Assembly: GCA_964602515.1 (NCBI GenBank)
Contig: CAZRRJ010000001.1
Coordinates: forward strand, 62,001-126,000
Direction: 5' to 3'
DNA length: 64,000 nt
Origin: Carboxylicivirga sp964602515
GTDB taxonomy: Bacteria; Bacteroidota; Bacteroidia; Bacteroidales; Marinilabiliaceae
Both the position numbers and the translations under genes were made by a program. The notes under the pieces were generated by a model. It had not been told where the DNA came from, ran no database searches, and was given only the letters and a program-made list of their open reading frames with translations. Positions 1 through 8,773 of this stretch are shown one piece after another (positions within the stretch are counted from its first letter, which is position 1; each line of letters begins with the position of its first letter).

Positions 1-2244
1 AATGTTTCGTTCGCAAAGCATTCCCTCGTATTGGTATCGCAAGGGTTTAATTTCGAAAGTTAAAAAGCCTTGGTTGTAACAATTAAAAAGTAATTCTTCA
101 GAGTGTTTATTGACAAGGCTATGGCGTGTTTTTCCATCGTCTTCATATATAAAACCTTGTCCGTGTGGTACAGAGGCATCATGGTAATAGTGTAAAGTAA
201 GGTTCTTGCTCGTGTATTCTTCCATATTATTAAAGGCAGGAACCATTGGAATAAATGCACCCGCTTTGATGAATACTGGTATCGTATTAATATTTGTTTT
301 AACACTAATCTCCTGGCCACCGGTATGTTTTTCTCCTGTAAAATAATTAATCCAAACAAATCCTTCCGGCAGATACACTTTTTGGATGGTAAGACCTTTC
401 TCAACGACAGGAGAAACCAGAATGTTGTCACCCCACAAGTATGTTTTGGTTTCATTTATCAAGTCAGGGTTATTATCAATATAGAACAAGGGGCGCATCA
501 TAGGAATGCCCATTGTACTATTTTCATGCATTAGAGTATAATTATATGGTGTCAATTTATAACGTAGTTTAATAAAATCTCGCACAATGGCTTTAGTACT
601 ATCATCCCAGAAGATGGGTTCTGGAGGTACATCTTCTTGTGCATGAGTGCGATAGATGGGCTGAAATGTGCCATATTGTAACCAACGTGTATAAAGCTCA
701 GCGTCTTTATAGTTACCTGCAAAACCGCCAAGGTCGGAATGCATATAGGCCAACCCCTGCATGCCCATTTGTAAGGCTATTTCAACCTGTGATTGTAAAC
801 CACCCCATGAGCGGCTTACATCACCAGACCATGGAACTAATCCATAGCGTTGAGAGCCTATAAAGCCTGAGCGCATTAAGGTGACGGGTCTGACTGATGA
901 AAAATCTTTTTCAAAACCATCGTGAATCACTTTAGCCCACTCATGACCATAAATATTATGTACATGGTCAGCACGTCCATTCACATGCACCATATCATCA
1001 GGATGTACTTCTGGTTCGCCAAGGTCGCCCCACCAACCGTCAACTCCTGTTAAAGTATGCTTTTTGTATATAGACCAAAACCAATCCTTAGTAACTGGTT
1101 TAAAAATATCTAGCAGGGCTGTTGTTCCAAAAAAGAAATTATATATGCATGGTTCTCCTATTGAATCAGTACCTAATAAACCCTTTTCGGTACACTCTGT
1201 AAAATTGTTGCTCTCCTTTAGTATAAATGGTTCGGTTATTAAAATTGTTTTAACACCTTTTTCCTTGTTTCGTTGTAGCATTAATTCAGGTTGAGGAAAA
1301 GAATCTCGGTCCCAATCTAAATTACCCATATGGCCTTTCAGATCAGGACCAAACCAGTATAAATCAAGAACAATACCATCCAAGGGGATGTCTTCTTTCT
1401 GGTATTGGTCAATTATTGATTCAACTTCTTGTTGAGAATGATACCCCATGCGCGAAGATATATTGCCCAATGCCCAGCGCGGAAGCATTGGTTGCCGTCC
1501 GGTAAGATCTGTAAAATTAACAGCAAGTTCACGCCAATTGTCACCAACAACAATAAAATAACTCATTCGTCCGCTAACGGCTTCAAATTGCATAATATCT
1601 TTTTCTGTGGCACCAAGATCAAGGTACCCACTGGCTCCGTTATCAAAACCCAACATGTACTTCTTTGACGATATAATAAGTGGCATTGAATAGTACATTA
1701 ATTCAGCATGAGTTTCATACCCATAGCTTGCCTTGTTATAAAGCTGAAGGCGGTGGCCGCGCCTGTTCATACTACCAAAGGCACGCTCTCCACCGCCCAT
1801 TAGTTTTTCATCCTTTGACAGGTTAAAGCGAAAGCCTTGATTCTTATCGTTGGCAAAAAAACCTTTTTCTTCCGATAAAAGCAGTTCTCCTTTATGAAAG
1901 TAGCTGATTTTGAATGGCGACTTAGTAATAAGTACTTCCAGGTGGGGCAAGGCAAAATGAATTTTATCTTCTGTATCACTGTATTGTACGGTCTTTAAAT
2001 GGCTTTTATCGGCAATAGCGTAAGAAGGTACTACCTCCTGACCAGTATCAGCTATAAATTGAATTTCTATATTTGTATCAGAAAATGGTGTAATGATAAT
2101 AGAACCATCAGATACCTTAAGTGTTAATATGCTGTTATTTATCGAGGCAGAATTAAACGTTCTTACCGTATTTTGTGCAGGTATGCCAAGGCATACAAAG
2201 GCACTTAGTAGTATCAATAAAAATATAAATTTTAAGCTTCTCAT
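1..2244 (-). CDS. GH31 family alpha-glycosidase, secreted, 3' end off the window
   Basis: The reading frame is open from an ATG at 2244 to base 1 (748 codons, no stop), so the C-terminus is missing. The N-terminus is a signal peptide (MRSLKFIFLLILLSAFVCLG), so export to periplasm or surface is likely. GH31 hallmarks are visible: the WWGDLGEPE motif with predicted nucleophile Asp407, and the WSGDVSRSWGG motif with predicted acid/base Asp475. The order is N-terminal beta-sandwich, (beta/alpha)8 barrel, then a C-terminal beta region. The family hydrolyses alpha-glucosides, alpha-xylosides or related linkages; the exact substrate cannot be read from sequence. The gene is divergent from the MaoC-like gene, and a LacI-type palindrome lies about 265 bases upstream. 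Confidence 0.92.
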   Translation of the reverse strand, partial: MRSLKFIFLLILLSAFVCLGIPAQNTVRTFNSASINNSILTLKVSDGSIIITPFSDTNIEIQFIADTGQEVVPSYAIADKSHLKTVQYSDTEDKIHFALPHLEVLITKSPFKISYFHKGELLLSEEKGFFANDKNQGFRFNLSKDEKLMGGGERAFGSMNRRGHRLQLYNKASYGYETHAELMYYSMPLIISSKKYMLGFDNGASGYLDLGATEKDIMQFEAVSGRMSYFIVVGDNWRELAVNFTDLTGRQPMLPRWALGNISSRMGYHSQQEVESIIDQYQKEDIPLDGIVLDLYWFGPDLKGHMGNLDWDRDSFPQPELMLQRNKEKGVKTILITEPFILKESNNFTECTEKGLLGTDSIGEPCIYNFFFGTTALLDIFKPVTKDWFWSIYKKHTLTGVDGWWGDLGEPEVHPDDMVHVNGRADHVHNIYGHEWAKVIHDGFEKDFSSVRPVTLMRSGFIGSQRYGLVPWSGDVSRSWGGLQSQVEIALQMGMQGLAYMHSDLGGFAGNYKDAELYTRWLQYGTFQPIYRTHAQEDVPPEPIFWDDSTKAIVRDFIKLRYKLTPYNYTLMHENSTMGIPMMRPLFYIDNNPDLINETKTYLWGDNILVSPVVEKGLTIQKVYLPEGFVWINYFTGEKHTGGQEISVKTNINTIPVFIKAGAFIPMVPAFNNMEEYTSKNLTLHYYHDASVPHGQGFIYEDDGKTRHSLVNKHSEELLFNCYNQGFLTFEIKPLRYQYEGMLCERNI

Positions 2245-2648
2245 ATAATTTTATAATAAGATGTAATTAGAGTGAAAATTAATGATATAACTTATTTAAA
2301 ACGGTTATAATTTCCGAAAACAAGTTACAAAGACCATTTTATTATTTAGATATCAAATGTGGTATGCTGGTTTAGGTATAAATGAATTTAGTTTAAGGTA
2401 ATGTTGTTTATTGTGTTGTGTATTAGTGCTATGGGGTTATGTGCCTAGTTTGTTAATAGAATAAAAGAAAAGATGTAAATACACATTATATATTTAGAGT
2501 GATGGTTTGCAAACGTTTTCGATTACTGTCTTTTATGGGGTGTACATTTTTTAAATTGAAATAAACCTCTGCTTACTGCTAAAAAAATAATGAACTATTA
2601 TATCTTAGCAGCTGCAATTAAATTAGACAAATCATAAATAGTAATACA
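2245..2648. other. Divergent intergenic region GH31 / MaoC-like gene
   Basis: This 404-base AT-rich region contains the 5' ends of two divergent genes. No open frame with gene-like composition was seen. The only striking motif is the AAACGTTT palindrome listed separately. No convincing TAnnTTTG promoter element could be assigned to either gene. Confidence 0.5.
2507..2521. promoter_or_regulatory. LacI-family-like operator palindrome
   Basis: The bases TTGCAAACGTTTTCG contain a perfect AAACGTTT core (2511-2518) flanked by near-symmetric GC/TC. LacI-family operators commonly have a CG-centred palindrome of this form. The site lies between a glycosidase gene and its divergent neighbour, which would suit sugar control. 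No LacI-type regulator gene is present in the window, so the assignment is by motif alone. Confidence 0.3.
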
Positions 2649-3116
2649 ATGAGTAAAGTAGTAATTAAGAGTTTTGATGAGTTAGAAAAATTAATCGGTC
2701 ACGACCTTGGAATTTCTGATTATCATGAATTTACTCAAGAACAAATTAATCTTTTTGCAGATGCAACACTAGATCATCAGTGGATTCATACTGATGAGGA
2801 AAAGGCAAAAACAGATTCACCGTTTGGTAACACTATTGCACACGGCTATTTAACTGTTTCCATTCTTCCACACCTTTGGAATCAGATTGTTGATGTACAA
2901 AACCTGAAAATGCAGGTTAATTACGGAATAGAAAAACTGAAGTTTAATGCACCGGTATTGGTAAACAGTAAGGTGCGTTTGCATGCTAAAGTAAATAATG
3001 TTATTAACCTCCGTGGTGTTACTAAAGCAAATATTGGTATTAAGCTGGAGATTGAAGGCAATAGAAAACCAGCTTATGAAGGTGAGATTGTTTTTCTATA
3101 TCATTTTGATGCGTAG
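2649..3116 (+). CDS. MaoC-like (R)-specific enoyl-CoA hydratase family protein
   Basis: The 155-residue protein has a single hot-dog fold of the MaoC type. The hydratase-like motif is seen around residues 38-52 (ADATLDHQWIHTD), where the Asp and His match the catalytic pair of R-hydratases, followed by SPFGNTIAHGYLT. The family hydrates trans-2-enoyl-CoA to (R)-3-hydroxyacyl-CoA, or acts as a related thioester hydratase; it is soluble and usually dimeric. The gene stands alone and ends in a hairpin terminator about 25 bases after the stop. The substrate is not predictable. Confidence 0.88.
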   Translation: MSKVVIKSFDELEKLIGHDLGISDYHEFTQEQINLFADATLDHQWIHTDEEKAKTDSPFGNTIAHGYLTVSILPHLWNQIVDVQNLKMQVNYGIEKLKFNAPVLVNSKVRLHAKVNNVINLRGVTKANIGIKLEIEGNRKPAYEGEIVFLYHFDA

Positions 3117-3140
3117 TTTATTTTGTAACTTATACTAAGG

Positions 3141-3167
3141 AAGGTGTCCATTTGGGCACTTTTTTTT
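3141..3167 (+). terminator. Rho-independent terminator of the MaoC-like gene
   Basis: GTGTCC (3144-3149) pairs with GGGCAC (3154-3159), with one G-U pair, across a 4-base loop. Eight T follow directly. Confidence 0.75.
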
Positions 3168-3308
3168 ATACAACAGCGTCTGCTTATTACTTGTAATATT
3201 TGTTGCGATAAAGGTATTGAAATTCGGAATAGTGGATGTAAATAACATTCTAAAGGAGGTGAAAAGCATTTTATACAAGTTGCTAAAACAGATTTAAAAT
3301 AGCATTGA

Positions 3309-3464
3309 GTGATAAGTTCAGAATTGAAACCGGTAGGAAGGTATCCTTTTTTAGTTTTTGCGAATAATGTGCGAGAGGTTGACCTGATGGACGATGCTTA
3401 TGCAGATAAACCGGATTTTATATAATTGTATTTAGTTGATGACGGGATACTTACTCATTATTAA
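3309..3464 (+). pseudogene. Unrecognised gene remnant with one in-frame stop
   Basis: Read from GTG 3309, one frame gives a protein-like segment (ELKPVGRYPFLVFANNVREV, then DLMDDAYADKPDFI). A TAA at 3423-3425 interrupts it, and the same frame continues as LYLVDDGILTHY to a TAA at 3462. Composition and continuity across the stop suggest the tail of a decayed gene. No family is recognised. The piece sits in a 476-base gap with no other gene. Confidence 0.35.
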
Positions 3465-3484
3465 GCTTACAGGTAATAATGAGT
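3453..3484. repeat. Perfect 11-bp inverted repeat
   Basis: ACTCATTATTA (3453-3463) is repeated as its exact reverse complement TAATAATGAGT (3474-3484) across a 10-base loop. No T-tract follows, so it is a weak terminator at best. It overlaps the end of the gene remnant at 3309-3464. Confidence 0.6.
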
Positions 3485-3533
3485 TGGGCTTTATATACTT
3501 AGCTCCTTTTTTCTTCAATATAAGATATTAGCA

Positions 3534-3566
3534 AAAAAAGAGGGCATCTCTTGAAAGAAGCCCCCT
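3534..3566 (-). terminator. Terminator of the rubrerythrin gene
   Basis: On the minus strand the stem GGGC...GCCC (with inner CTT/AAG pairs) is followed by TCTTTTTTT. It lies about 27 bases beyond the rubrerythrin stop. Confidence 0.65.
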
Positions 3567-3592
3567 AGTATGCCAATACTTAACACTGCGGT

Positions 3593-4168
3593 CTAGTAAT
3601 TGGATTCTTTAATTTCGAAATACGATTGTGGGTGTAAACAAGCCGGACATGTCTTTGGTGCCTTTGCGCTTTCGTGAATAAAACCACAATTACGACATTT
3701 CCATGTTAACTTTCCGTTTCTTTCAAATACCTTACCCTCTTCAAGGTTATTGTATAATCTGCGATAACGAGCTTCATGAGCCTCCTCAACTTTCGCTATC
3801 ATTTTAAAAGCTACTGCAACTTCCTTAAATCCTTCTTCCTCTGCTATACGGGCAAATTCTGGATAAAGCTCAGTCCACTCTTCGTTTTCACCATCAGCCG
3901 AAGCTTTCAGATTCTCCATTGTAGTGCCAATTTTACCGGCAGGATAGGTAGCGGTAACCTCAACCATATTACCTTCTAGAAACTTAAAGAAACGTTTAGC
4001 ATGTTCCTTTTCATTTTCTGCTGTTTCAGTAAATATGGCTGCAATTTGCTCTAAGCCTTCTTTTTTAGCTTGCTTGGCAAAATAATCGTAACGCATACGC
4101 GCCTGTGATTCGCCTGCAAATGCTTTAAGTAAATTTTGTTCCGTTTTAGTTCCTTTTAAGCTCTCCAT
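3593..4168 (-). CDS. Rubrerythrin
   Basis: The 191-residue protein has an N-terminal four-helix diiron domain with the ligand motifs ESQARMRY, ENEKEHAKRF and KVEEAHEARY. A C-terminal rubredoxin-like iron site is built from CRNC and CPAC. Rubrerythrins reduce hydrogen peroxide with electrons from rubredoxin or NADH-linked carriers in the cytoplasm of anaerobes. The start is set at 4168, giving MESLKGTKTEQ, the usual family start. An upstream in-frame ATG at 4234 lies beyond a -7 promoter motif at 4218-4225 and is unlikely. The next genes on the same strand are parts of a broken rubredoxin fusion. Confidence 0.95.
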   Translation of the reverse strand: MESLKGTKTEQNLLKAFAGESQARMRYDYFAKQAKKEGLEQIAAIFTETAENEKEHAKRFFKFLEGNMVEVTATYPAGKIGTTMENLKASADGENEEWTELYPEFARIAEEEGFKEVAVAFKMIAKVEEAHEARYRRLYNNLEEGKVFERNGKLTWKCRNCGFIHESAKAPKTCPACLHPQSYFEIKESNY

Positions 4169-4217
4169 GTTTGTTCTTTTTAGCAATAATATTCGTTTGA
4201 GTTTTGGGAAGGTAGAA

Positions 4218-4225
4218 CAAATATA
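4218..4225 (-). promoter_or_regulatory. Bacteroidota -7 promoter element for rubrerythrin
   Basis: The minus strand reads TATATTTG, an exact TAnnTTTG match, about 50 bases upstream of the chosen start. No clear -33 TTTG at 19-21 bases spacing was found. Confidence 0.45.
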
Positions 4226-4305
4226 AAATATCAAACTATTATTTTACCCTTTTGGACTCAAGGATATGCTAATTTATTTCTGGTCTAAATACAGGTATGT
4301 ATAAT

Positions 4306-5009
4306 TTATATTGCAGCAAACGTTTCTTTAAATGAGCCACAGGTTGGGCATAACCAATCATCAGGTAAATGATCAAATGATATACTTGGTGGAATATCTA
4401 CGGTCTCATCACCAATCTCTGGATCATAAATATATCCACATGCTAAGCATTTGTGTTTTCTGTGTGGTATTGTGCTGGTATCCTTCTTTTTATATTTTAG
4501 CTCATCAATATAAGTTGGAGCGTTTTTGGGTGCCATGCCCTTTTTTACATCATGATAAATAGGTATAAGTTAAAGGTATACCTGTTTTATCAAGTAGATC
4601 ATTAGTCACAATTGTAGCAATAAATTAAAATATGAGAATCAATATCGATCATATTATTTACTTTGCAATCAAATCAGGCAAGGCAGTTTTCTGTAACAAT
4701 TGGTGCACCTGTTGTTGATGTTAAGTAGTTTATTGCTTTAAATTTATTAACTTTTTTACCACTTTTGTAACCAACTAAACCAATTATTTCGGGTTTTGTA
4801 TCCTGTTGCATCACCGAAATAGAGAAATGCTTACTGTTCTTAATTAAAGCACAGGTGTAATTATCTTTACTACAGCTAATTGCTATTTGTGCTGGAGGCG
4901 CTGTTATCTGAAAGGCTGTATTTGCTGTATAGCCATTTAAAATATCGCCATCTTTAGTAGCAATGATGTACAAGCCATATGTCATTTTAAAAAATGCTTC
5001 AATATTCAT
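4306..5009 (-). pseudogene. High-molecular-weight rubredoxin (flavin reductase-rubredoxin fusion), broken
   Basis: An intact member would be about 230 residues: an FMN-binding flavin-reductase domain then a rubredoxin domain, which pass electrons to flavodiiron proteins or rubrerythrin. Here the flavin-reductase frame (MNIEAFFKMTYGLYIIAT...) stops after GAPIVTENCLA at a TGA (4674-4676). The same frame continues in family-like form (FDCKVNNMIDIDSHIL). It then needs a one-base correction near 4622-4626 to read FIATIVTNDLLDKTGIPLTY, and another near 4557-4560 to read YHDVKKGMAPKNAPTYIDE. The last frame ends with the rubredoxin domain (CLACGYIYDPEIGDE, CPTCG). The two corrections restore one frame exactly. 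The rubredoxin part (ATG 4536 to 4306, 76 residues, four Cys) could still be made as a stand-alone protein. Confidence 0.82.
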
Positions 5010-5180
5010 AATTGTCTGTATTGGAATTAGCTGTTAGTTTAAGAATTTCACATATTGAATAAGATATCAAGTCCTTTAAAAAGAATAAAATACATTCGTT
5101 AATATCCTAGTTTAGATTAATTGTAAATTAAAACGATAATAACGAATGTCATATATTCAGTATTATCCAAACGCTATCTT

Positions 5181-5188
5181 TATCTTTG
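5181..5188 (+). promoter_or_regulatory. -7 promoter element of the nfn operon
   Basis: TATCTTTG is an exact TAnnTTTG match, 92 bases before the first gene of the operon. The -33 region (around 5155-5160, TTCAG) is weak. Confidence 0.45.
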
Positions 5189-5279
5189 AAAATTCAATCA
5201 ATATGTTTTGAAGAGACATCTTCTTTGGAACAGGTTTTTGTTTTAGGTACTAATTAAACTAATGAAATAGTTTGCTATA

Positions 5280-6113
5280 ATGAACAGAATTGTTGATAAG
5301 GAGTACTTCTCAGAAAACGTTATCCGTTTAGAGATTGAAGCTCCTCGCATTGCAAAAGCTCGCAGGGCAGGTCATTTTGTAATCGTTAAATTAGGTGAAA
5401 AAGGTGAACGTATCCCTTTAACTATTGCTTCAGCTAACCCTGAACAGGGTACAATTACACTCGTTATACAGCGGGTAGGTGTTTCATCTCATCGTATAAC
5501 TGATTTAAATGTTGGTGATGAACTAACTGATTTGGTAGGCCCATTAGGTGAAGCGACACATATTGAGAAAGTAGGAACAGTTCTGGCATGTGGTGGTGGT
5601 GTTGGTGTGGCACCTCTGTTACCAATTGTAGAGGCTCTTAAGAAGGCAGGCAATAGAGTGATAACAATTTTGGCAGCGCGTACCAAAGATCTTATTATTT
5701 TGGAAGAACAGATTGCACAATACTCTGATGAGGTGATTGTAATGACCGATGATGGCTCTTATGGTAAAAAGGGATTAGTTACTGATGGAATGAAAGAAAT
5801 TATGGAGCGTGAAAAAGTAGATCAGTCTGTTGTGATTGGTCCGGCTATTATGATGAAATTTGCTGCATTAACAACCAAAGCGTATAATGTGCCAACCGTT
5901 GCCAGTTTAAATACCATTATGGTGGATGGTACAGGTATGTGTGGAGCATGTCGTATTACTGTTGGAGGTAAAACAAAATTTGTATGTGTTGATGGTCCTG
6001 AGTTTGATGCACATCAGGTTGATTTTGATGAAATGTTACTCCGCCTTAATGGTTATAAGGATATTGAGAAAGAAGCAGAGCATAAGTACCTACATTCAAA
6101 AGATAAGAAATAG
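5280..6113 (+). CDS. nfnA: NfnA-type FAD/NAD-binding ferredoxin-NADP reductase subunit
   Basis: The 277-residue protein has an FAD-binding barrel (residues 1-95), an NAD-binding fold starting at LACGGGVGVAP, and a C-terminal [2Fe-2S] site (DGTGMCGACR and a later Cys in KFVCVDG). This is the layout of NfnA (NfnS) and the related sulfide/dihydroorotate dehydrogenase electron-transfer subunits. With NfnB it would form the electron-bifurcating NADH-dependent ferredoxin:NADP oxidoreductase in the cytoplasm. The stop is only 2 bases from the next start, so the pair is co-translated. A GltB-independent glutamate synthase role is a weaker alternative. Confidence 0.88.
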   Translation: MNRIVDKEYFSENVIRLEIEAPRIAKARRAGHFVIVKLGEKGERIPLTIASANPEQGTITLVIQRVGVSSHRITDLNVGDELTDLVGPLGEATHIEKVGTVLACGGGVGVAPLLPIVEALKKAGNRVITILAARTKDLIILEEQIAQYSDEVIVMTDDGSYGKKGLVTDGMKEIMEREKVDQSVVIGPAIMMKFAALTTKAYNVPTVASLNTIMVDGTGMCGACRITVGGKTKFVCVDGPEFDAHQVDFDEMLLRLNGYKDIEKEAEHKYLHSKDKK

Positions 6114-6115
6114 TA

Positions 6116-7600
6116 ATGGCTGTAACCAAAGAGTTTCTAAAAGAAGAAAGAGAGCAGTCGTGGCGAATGAACATTCGTAAACTGCTAAAGAATAAAGAAC
6201 GTACTGCATTAAAAAGGGTTCACATGAGAGAAGTGGAGCCGTCAGTACGTATAAAATCCAATATAGAAGTAAATTCTGGTTTAAGCGACGATGAAGCTAA
6301 AAATGAGGCACGCCGTTGTTTAGATTGTCCTGATCCAACTTGTATCTCAGGCTGTCCGGTTGAGATTAATATTCCCAAATTCATAAAGAGAATTGAAGAA
6401 GGCAGCTTTTTGAAAGCCGCACAAGTACTTAAGGAAACAAGTACTTTACCTGCTGTTTGTGGCCGTGTTTGTCCGCAGGAAAAACAATGTGAAGCCAAGT
6501 GTTTTTACCAGGTGAAAATGAAGAAAGATCCGGTTGCTATTGGGTATCTTGAGCGTTTTGCCGCAGATTATGAGCGTGAGTCCGGACAAATTTCAGTACC
6601 GGAGGTAGCTGCTTCAAATGGCATTAAGGTGGCTGTTATTGGCAGTGGACCTGCTGGATTAACTTTTGCCGGTGATATGGCAAAACTGGGTTATGATGTT
6701 ACTGTTTTTGAAGCATTGCATGAAATTGGTGGTGTATTAAAATATGGAATTCCTGAGTTTCGCCTACCCAATAGTATCGTTGATGTGGAGATCAATAACC
6801 TGAGAGAAATGGGTGTTAAGTTTGAGAATAACTTTATTGTCGGGCGAACAGCTTCTTTTAATAACCTGAAAGAGGAAGGGTATGAAGCCTTTTTTACAGG
6901 TAGTGGAGCAGGGTTACCTCGTTTTATGAATATTCCGGGTGAGAACTATATAGGTGTTTTAAGCTCTAATGAATATTTAACACGCATAAACCTAATGGAT
7001 GCTGCAAATCCGGAAACAGATACACCTGTTGTCAGCGGTAAGAATGTTGCCGTTATAGGTGGTGGAAATACAGCAATGGATTCTGTAAGAACAGCAAAAC
7101 GATTAGGAGCAGAACGTGCTATGATTATTTATCGTCGCTCAATGGATGAAATGCCAGCTCGTGTTGAAGAGGTAAAACATGCCCAAGAGGAAGGTATAGA
7201 ATTTTTGAACTTATGTAATCCAGTTGAGTATTTTGCTGATGAGAAAGGACGTGTTAACAAAGTACGTGTTCAGAAAATGGAACTTGGCGAGCCAGATGCT
7301 TCAGGGCGTCGTAGCCCAATACCAATTGAAGGTTCAGAATATGATATTGAAGTTGATACAGTTGTGGTAAGTGTAGGCGTTTCACCTAATCCGCTTATCC
7401 CAAGTTCACTGCCCCAGCTGGAAACAACACGTTGGGGTACAATTGTGGTTGATGAAGAAAAATTGCAAACTTCAATGCCGGAGATGTTTGCTGGTGGAGA
7501 TATTGTAAGGGGAGGAGCAACCGTTATATTAGCTATGGGTGATGGCCGTAATGCCGCTGCAGCAATGCATACTTACCTTCAGGCAAAACTAAACTCATAA
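6116..7600 (+). CDS. nfnB: NfnB / glutamate-synthase small-subunit-like oxidoreductase
   Basis: The 494-residue flavoprotein is of the GltD/NfnB type. An N-terminal Cys-rich domain (CLDCPDPTCISGCP, then CGRVCPQEKQCEAKC) can hold two [4Fe-4S] clusters. FAD binding is shown by VIGSGPAGLTFAGD and NADPH binding by VIGGGNTAMD, and the C-terminal FAD motif is MFAGGDIVRGG. In the NfnAB complex this subunit exchanges electrons with ferredoxin and NADPH. Databases often call this family NADPH-dependent glutamate synthase; adjacency to nfnA favours the Nfn assignment. The next gene follows after 12 bases. Confidence 0.88.
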   Translation: MAVTKEFLKEEREQSWRMNIRKLLKNKERTALKRVHMREVEPSVRIKSNIEVNSGLSDDEAKNEARRCLDCPDPTCISGCPVEINIPKFIKRIEEGSFLKAAQVLKETSTLPAVCGRVCPQEKQCEAKCFYQVKMKKDPVAIGYLERFAADYERESGQISVPEVAASNGIKVAVIGSGPAGLTFAGDMAKLGYDVTVFEALHEIGGVLKYGIPEFRLPNSIVDVEINNLREMGVKFENNFIVGRTASFNNLKEEGYEAFFTGSGAGLPRFMNIPGENYIGVLSSNEYLTRINLMDAANPETDTPVVSGKNVAVIGGGNTAMDSVRTAKRLGAERAMIIYRRSMDEMPARVEEVKHAQEEGIEFLNLCNPVEYFADEKGRVNKVRVQKMELGEPDASGRRSPIPIEGSEYDIEVDTVVVSVGVSPNPLIPSSLPQLETTRWGTIVVDEEKLQTSMPEMFAGGDIVRGGATVILAMGDGRNAAAAMHTYLQAKLNS

Positions 7601-7612
7601 ATTCAGGATCTC

Positions 7613-8605
7613 ATGCAAAATTTAGAAACAACATATTTAGGCCTGCCAATTAAGAATCCTGTTGTGGTTGGTAGTTCTGGTTTAACAACAACAATTGGCG
7701 GAATTAAGAAACTGGCTAGTGCCGGAGCCGCAGCTATCGTTTTAAAATCAGTTTTTGAGGAGGAAATTAAAGCTGAAGCCAGCCAGACGATCGGACAGCA
7801 GTTAGGGGGGGACGAAAATAACCTTGAATTTTTTGACTATTACGATTACCAGGTGAAAAATGATGTACTTGATAATTATGTAGCTTTGATTAGGGAAGCA
7901 AAAGAAACCGTTGATATCCCGATTATTGCAAGTATCAACTGCTCAGGTTATAATGAGTGGGTGGCATTTGCTAATAAAGTAGAAGAAGCAGGAGCTGATG
8001 CCATTGAGTTGAATATCTTTAAATTACCATTTAGCCCTGAAGGAGATGCTGCTGTTATTGAAAAGGTATATTTTGATATTGTTCGAAAAGTAACGGAGCG
8101 CTTGACTATACCTGTTGGTATAAAGTTAGCACCATACTTTACTAATTTAGGAAGTGTTATAAACCGACTTTCTCATACTGGTGTTGGAGGTTTGGTATTA
8201 TTTAATCGTTTTACATCAATTGATTATGATATTGAAAATGATCAGGTGATAACTGGTAAAGTTTATTCTGGGGCAGAAGATTATGTGAATACGCTTCGTT
8301 GGATCTCTGTTGCATCATCATATGCTGGTTGTGATTTAGTTGCATCAACCGGAGTGCATAATTATCGTACTTTGGTTAAAATGCTTCTGGCAGGAGCATC
8401 GTCAGTACAAGTCGTATCTGCTATATATAAAGAAGGTCCTGAATTAATTGCAGCTATACTTAATGAACTAAAGGCTTGGATGGAACGAAGAGGAGTTAAT
8501 ACCATTTCAGAATTTAAAGGACGGCTAAGTCAAGGGTATTCCTCTAATCCAGAGGTTTTTGAACGTGTTCAGTTTATGCGTTATTTTTCGGGACATAAGG
8601 GCTAA
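7613..8605 (+). CDS. Dihydroorotate dehydrogenase-like FMN protein
   Basis: The 330-residue TIM-barrel protein of the DHO_dh superfamily starts with LETTYLGLPIKNPVVVGSSG, which is typical of the family. Conserved SINC, ELNIF and IGIKLAP-type strands (here VGIKLAPYF) line the FMN/substrate pocket. It is third in the nfnA-nfnB operon, so it may draw electrons from, or give them to, that complex. It lacks the extra ferredoxin domain of PreA. True pyrimidine-synthesis PyrD function is possible but cannot be decided here. Confidence 0.8.
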   Translation: MQNLETTYLGLPIKNPVVVGSSGLTTTIGGIKKLASAGAAAIVLKSVFEEEIKAEASQTIGQQLGGDENNLEFFDYYDYQVKNDVLDNYVALIREAKETVDIPIIASINCSGYNEWVAFANKVEEAGADAIELNIFKLPFSPEGDAAVIEKVYFDIVRKVTERLTIPVGIKLAPYFTNLGSVINRLSHTGVGGLVLFNRFTSIDYDIENDQVITGKVYSGAEDYVNTLRWISVASSYAGCDLVASTGVHNYRTLVKMLLAGASSVQVVSAIYKEGPELIAAILNELKAWMERRGVNTISEFKGRLSQGYSSNPEVFERVQFMRYFSGHKG

Positions 8606-8704
8606 TACGATATAACAACTTATTCGTGCAATATAAGGTAGGAGCAATTGATAAAAGCTTCTGCCTTTTCTTCTGAACGTATTAAGTGTTACTTGGTTTA
8701 CCTT

Positions 8705-8735
8705 TTTGTTTCTTGTGTATTTATTTTTATCTTTG
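8705..8735 (+). promoter_or_regulatory. Promoter of the rpsF operon
   Basis: TTTG at 8705-8708 and TATCTTTG at 8728-8735 are separated by 19 bases, a textbook Bacteroidota sigma-70 promoter (TTTG-N19-TAnnTTTG). It lies 38 bases upstream of rpsF. Confidence 0.8.
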
Positions 8736-8773
8736 CGCCCTGATTATTTAAACCTTCTAAAATTTAGGAAGAT

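Noticed and set aside
60..455. 131-residue minus-strand frame at the left edge
   Set aside because: It is out of frame with the GH31 gene, which is open through the whole region with clear catalytic motifs; the frame is a shadow.
4169..4234. Longer N-terminus for rubrerythrin from ATG 4234
   Set aside because: The extra 22 residues do not resemble rubrerythrin, and a -7 promoter motif lies at 4218-4225, inside the extension.
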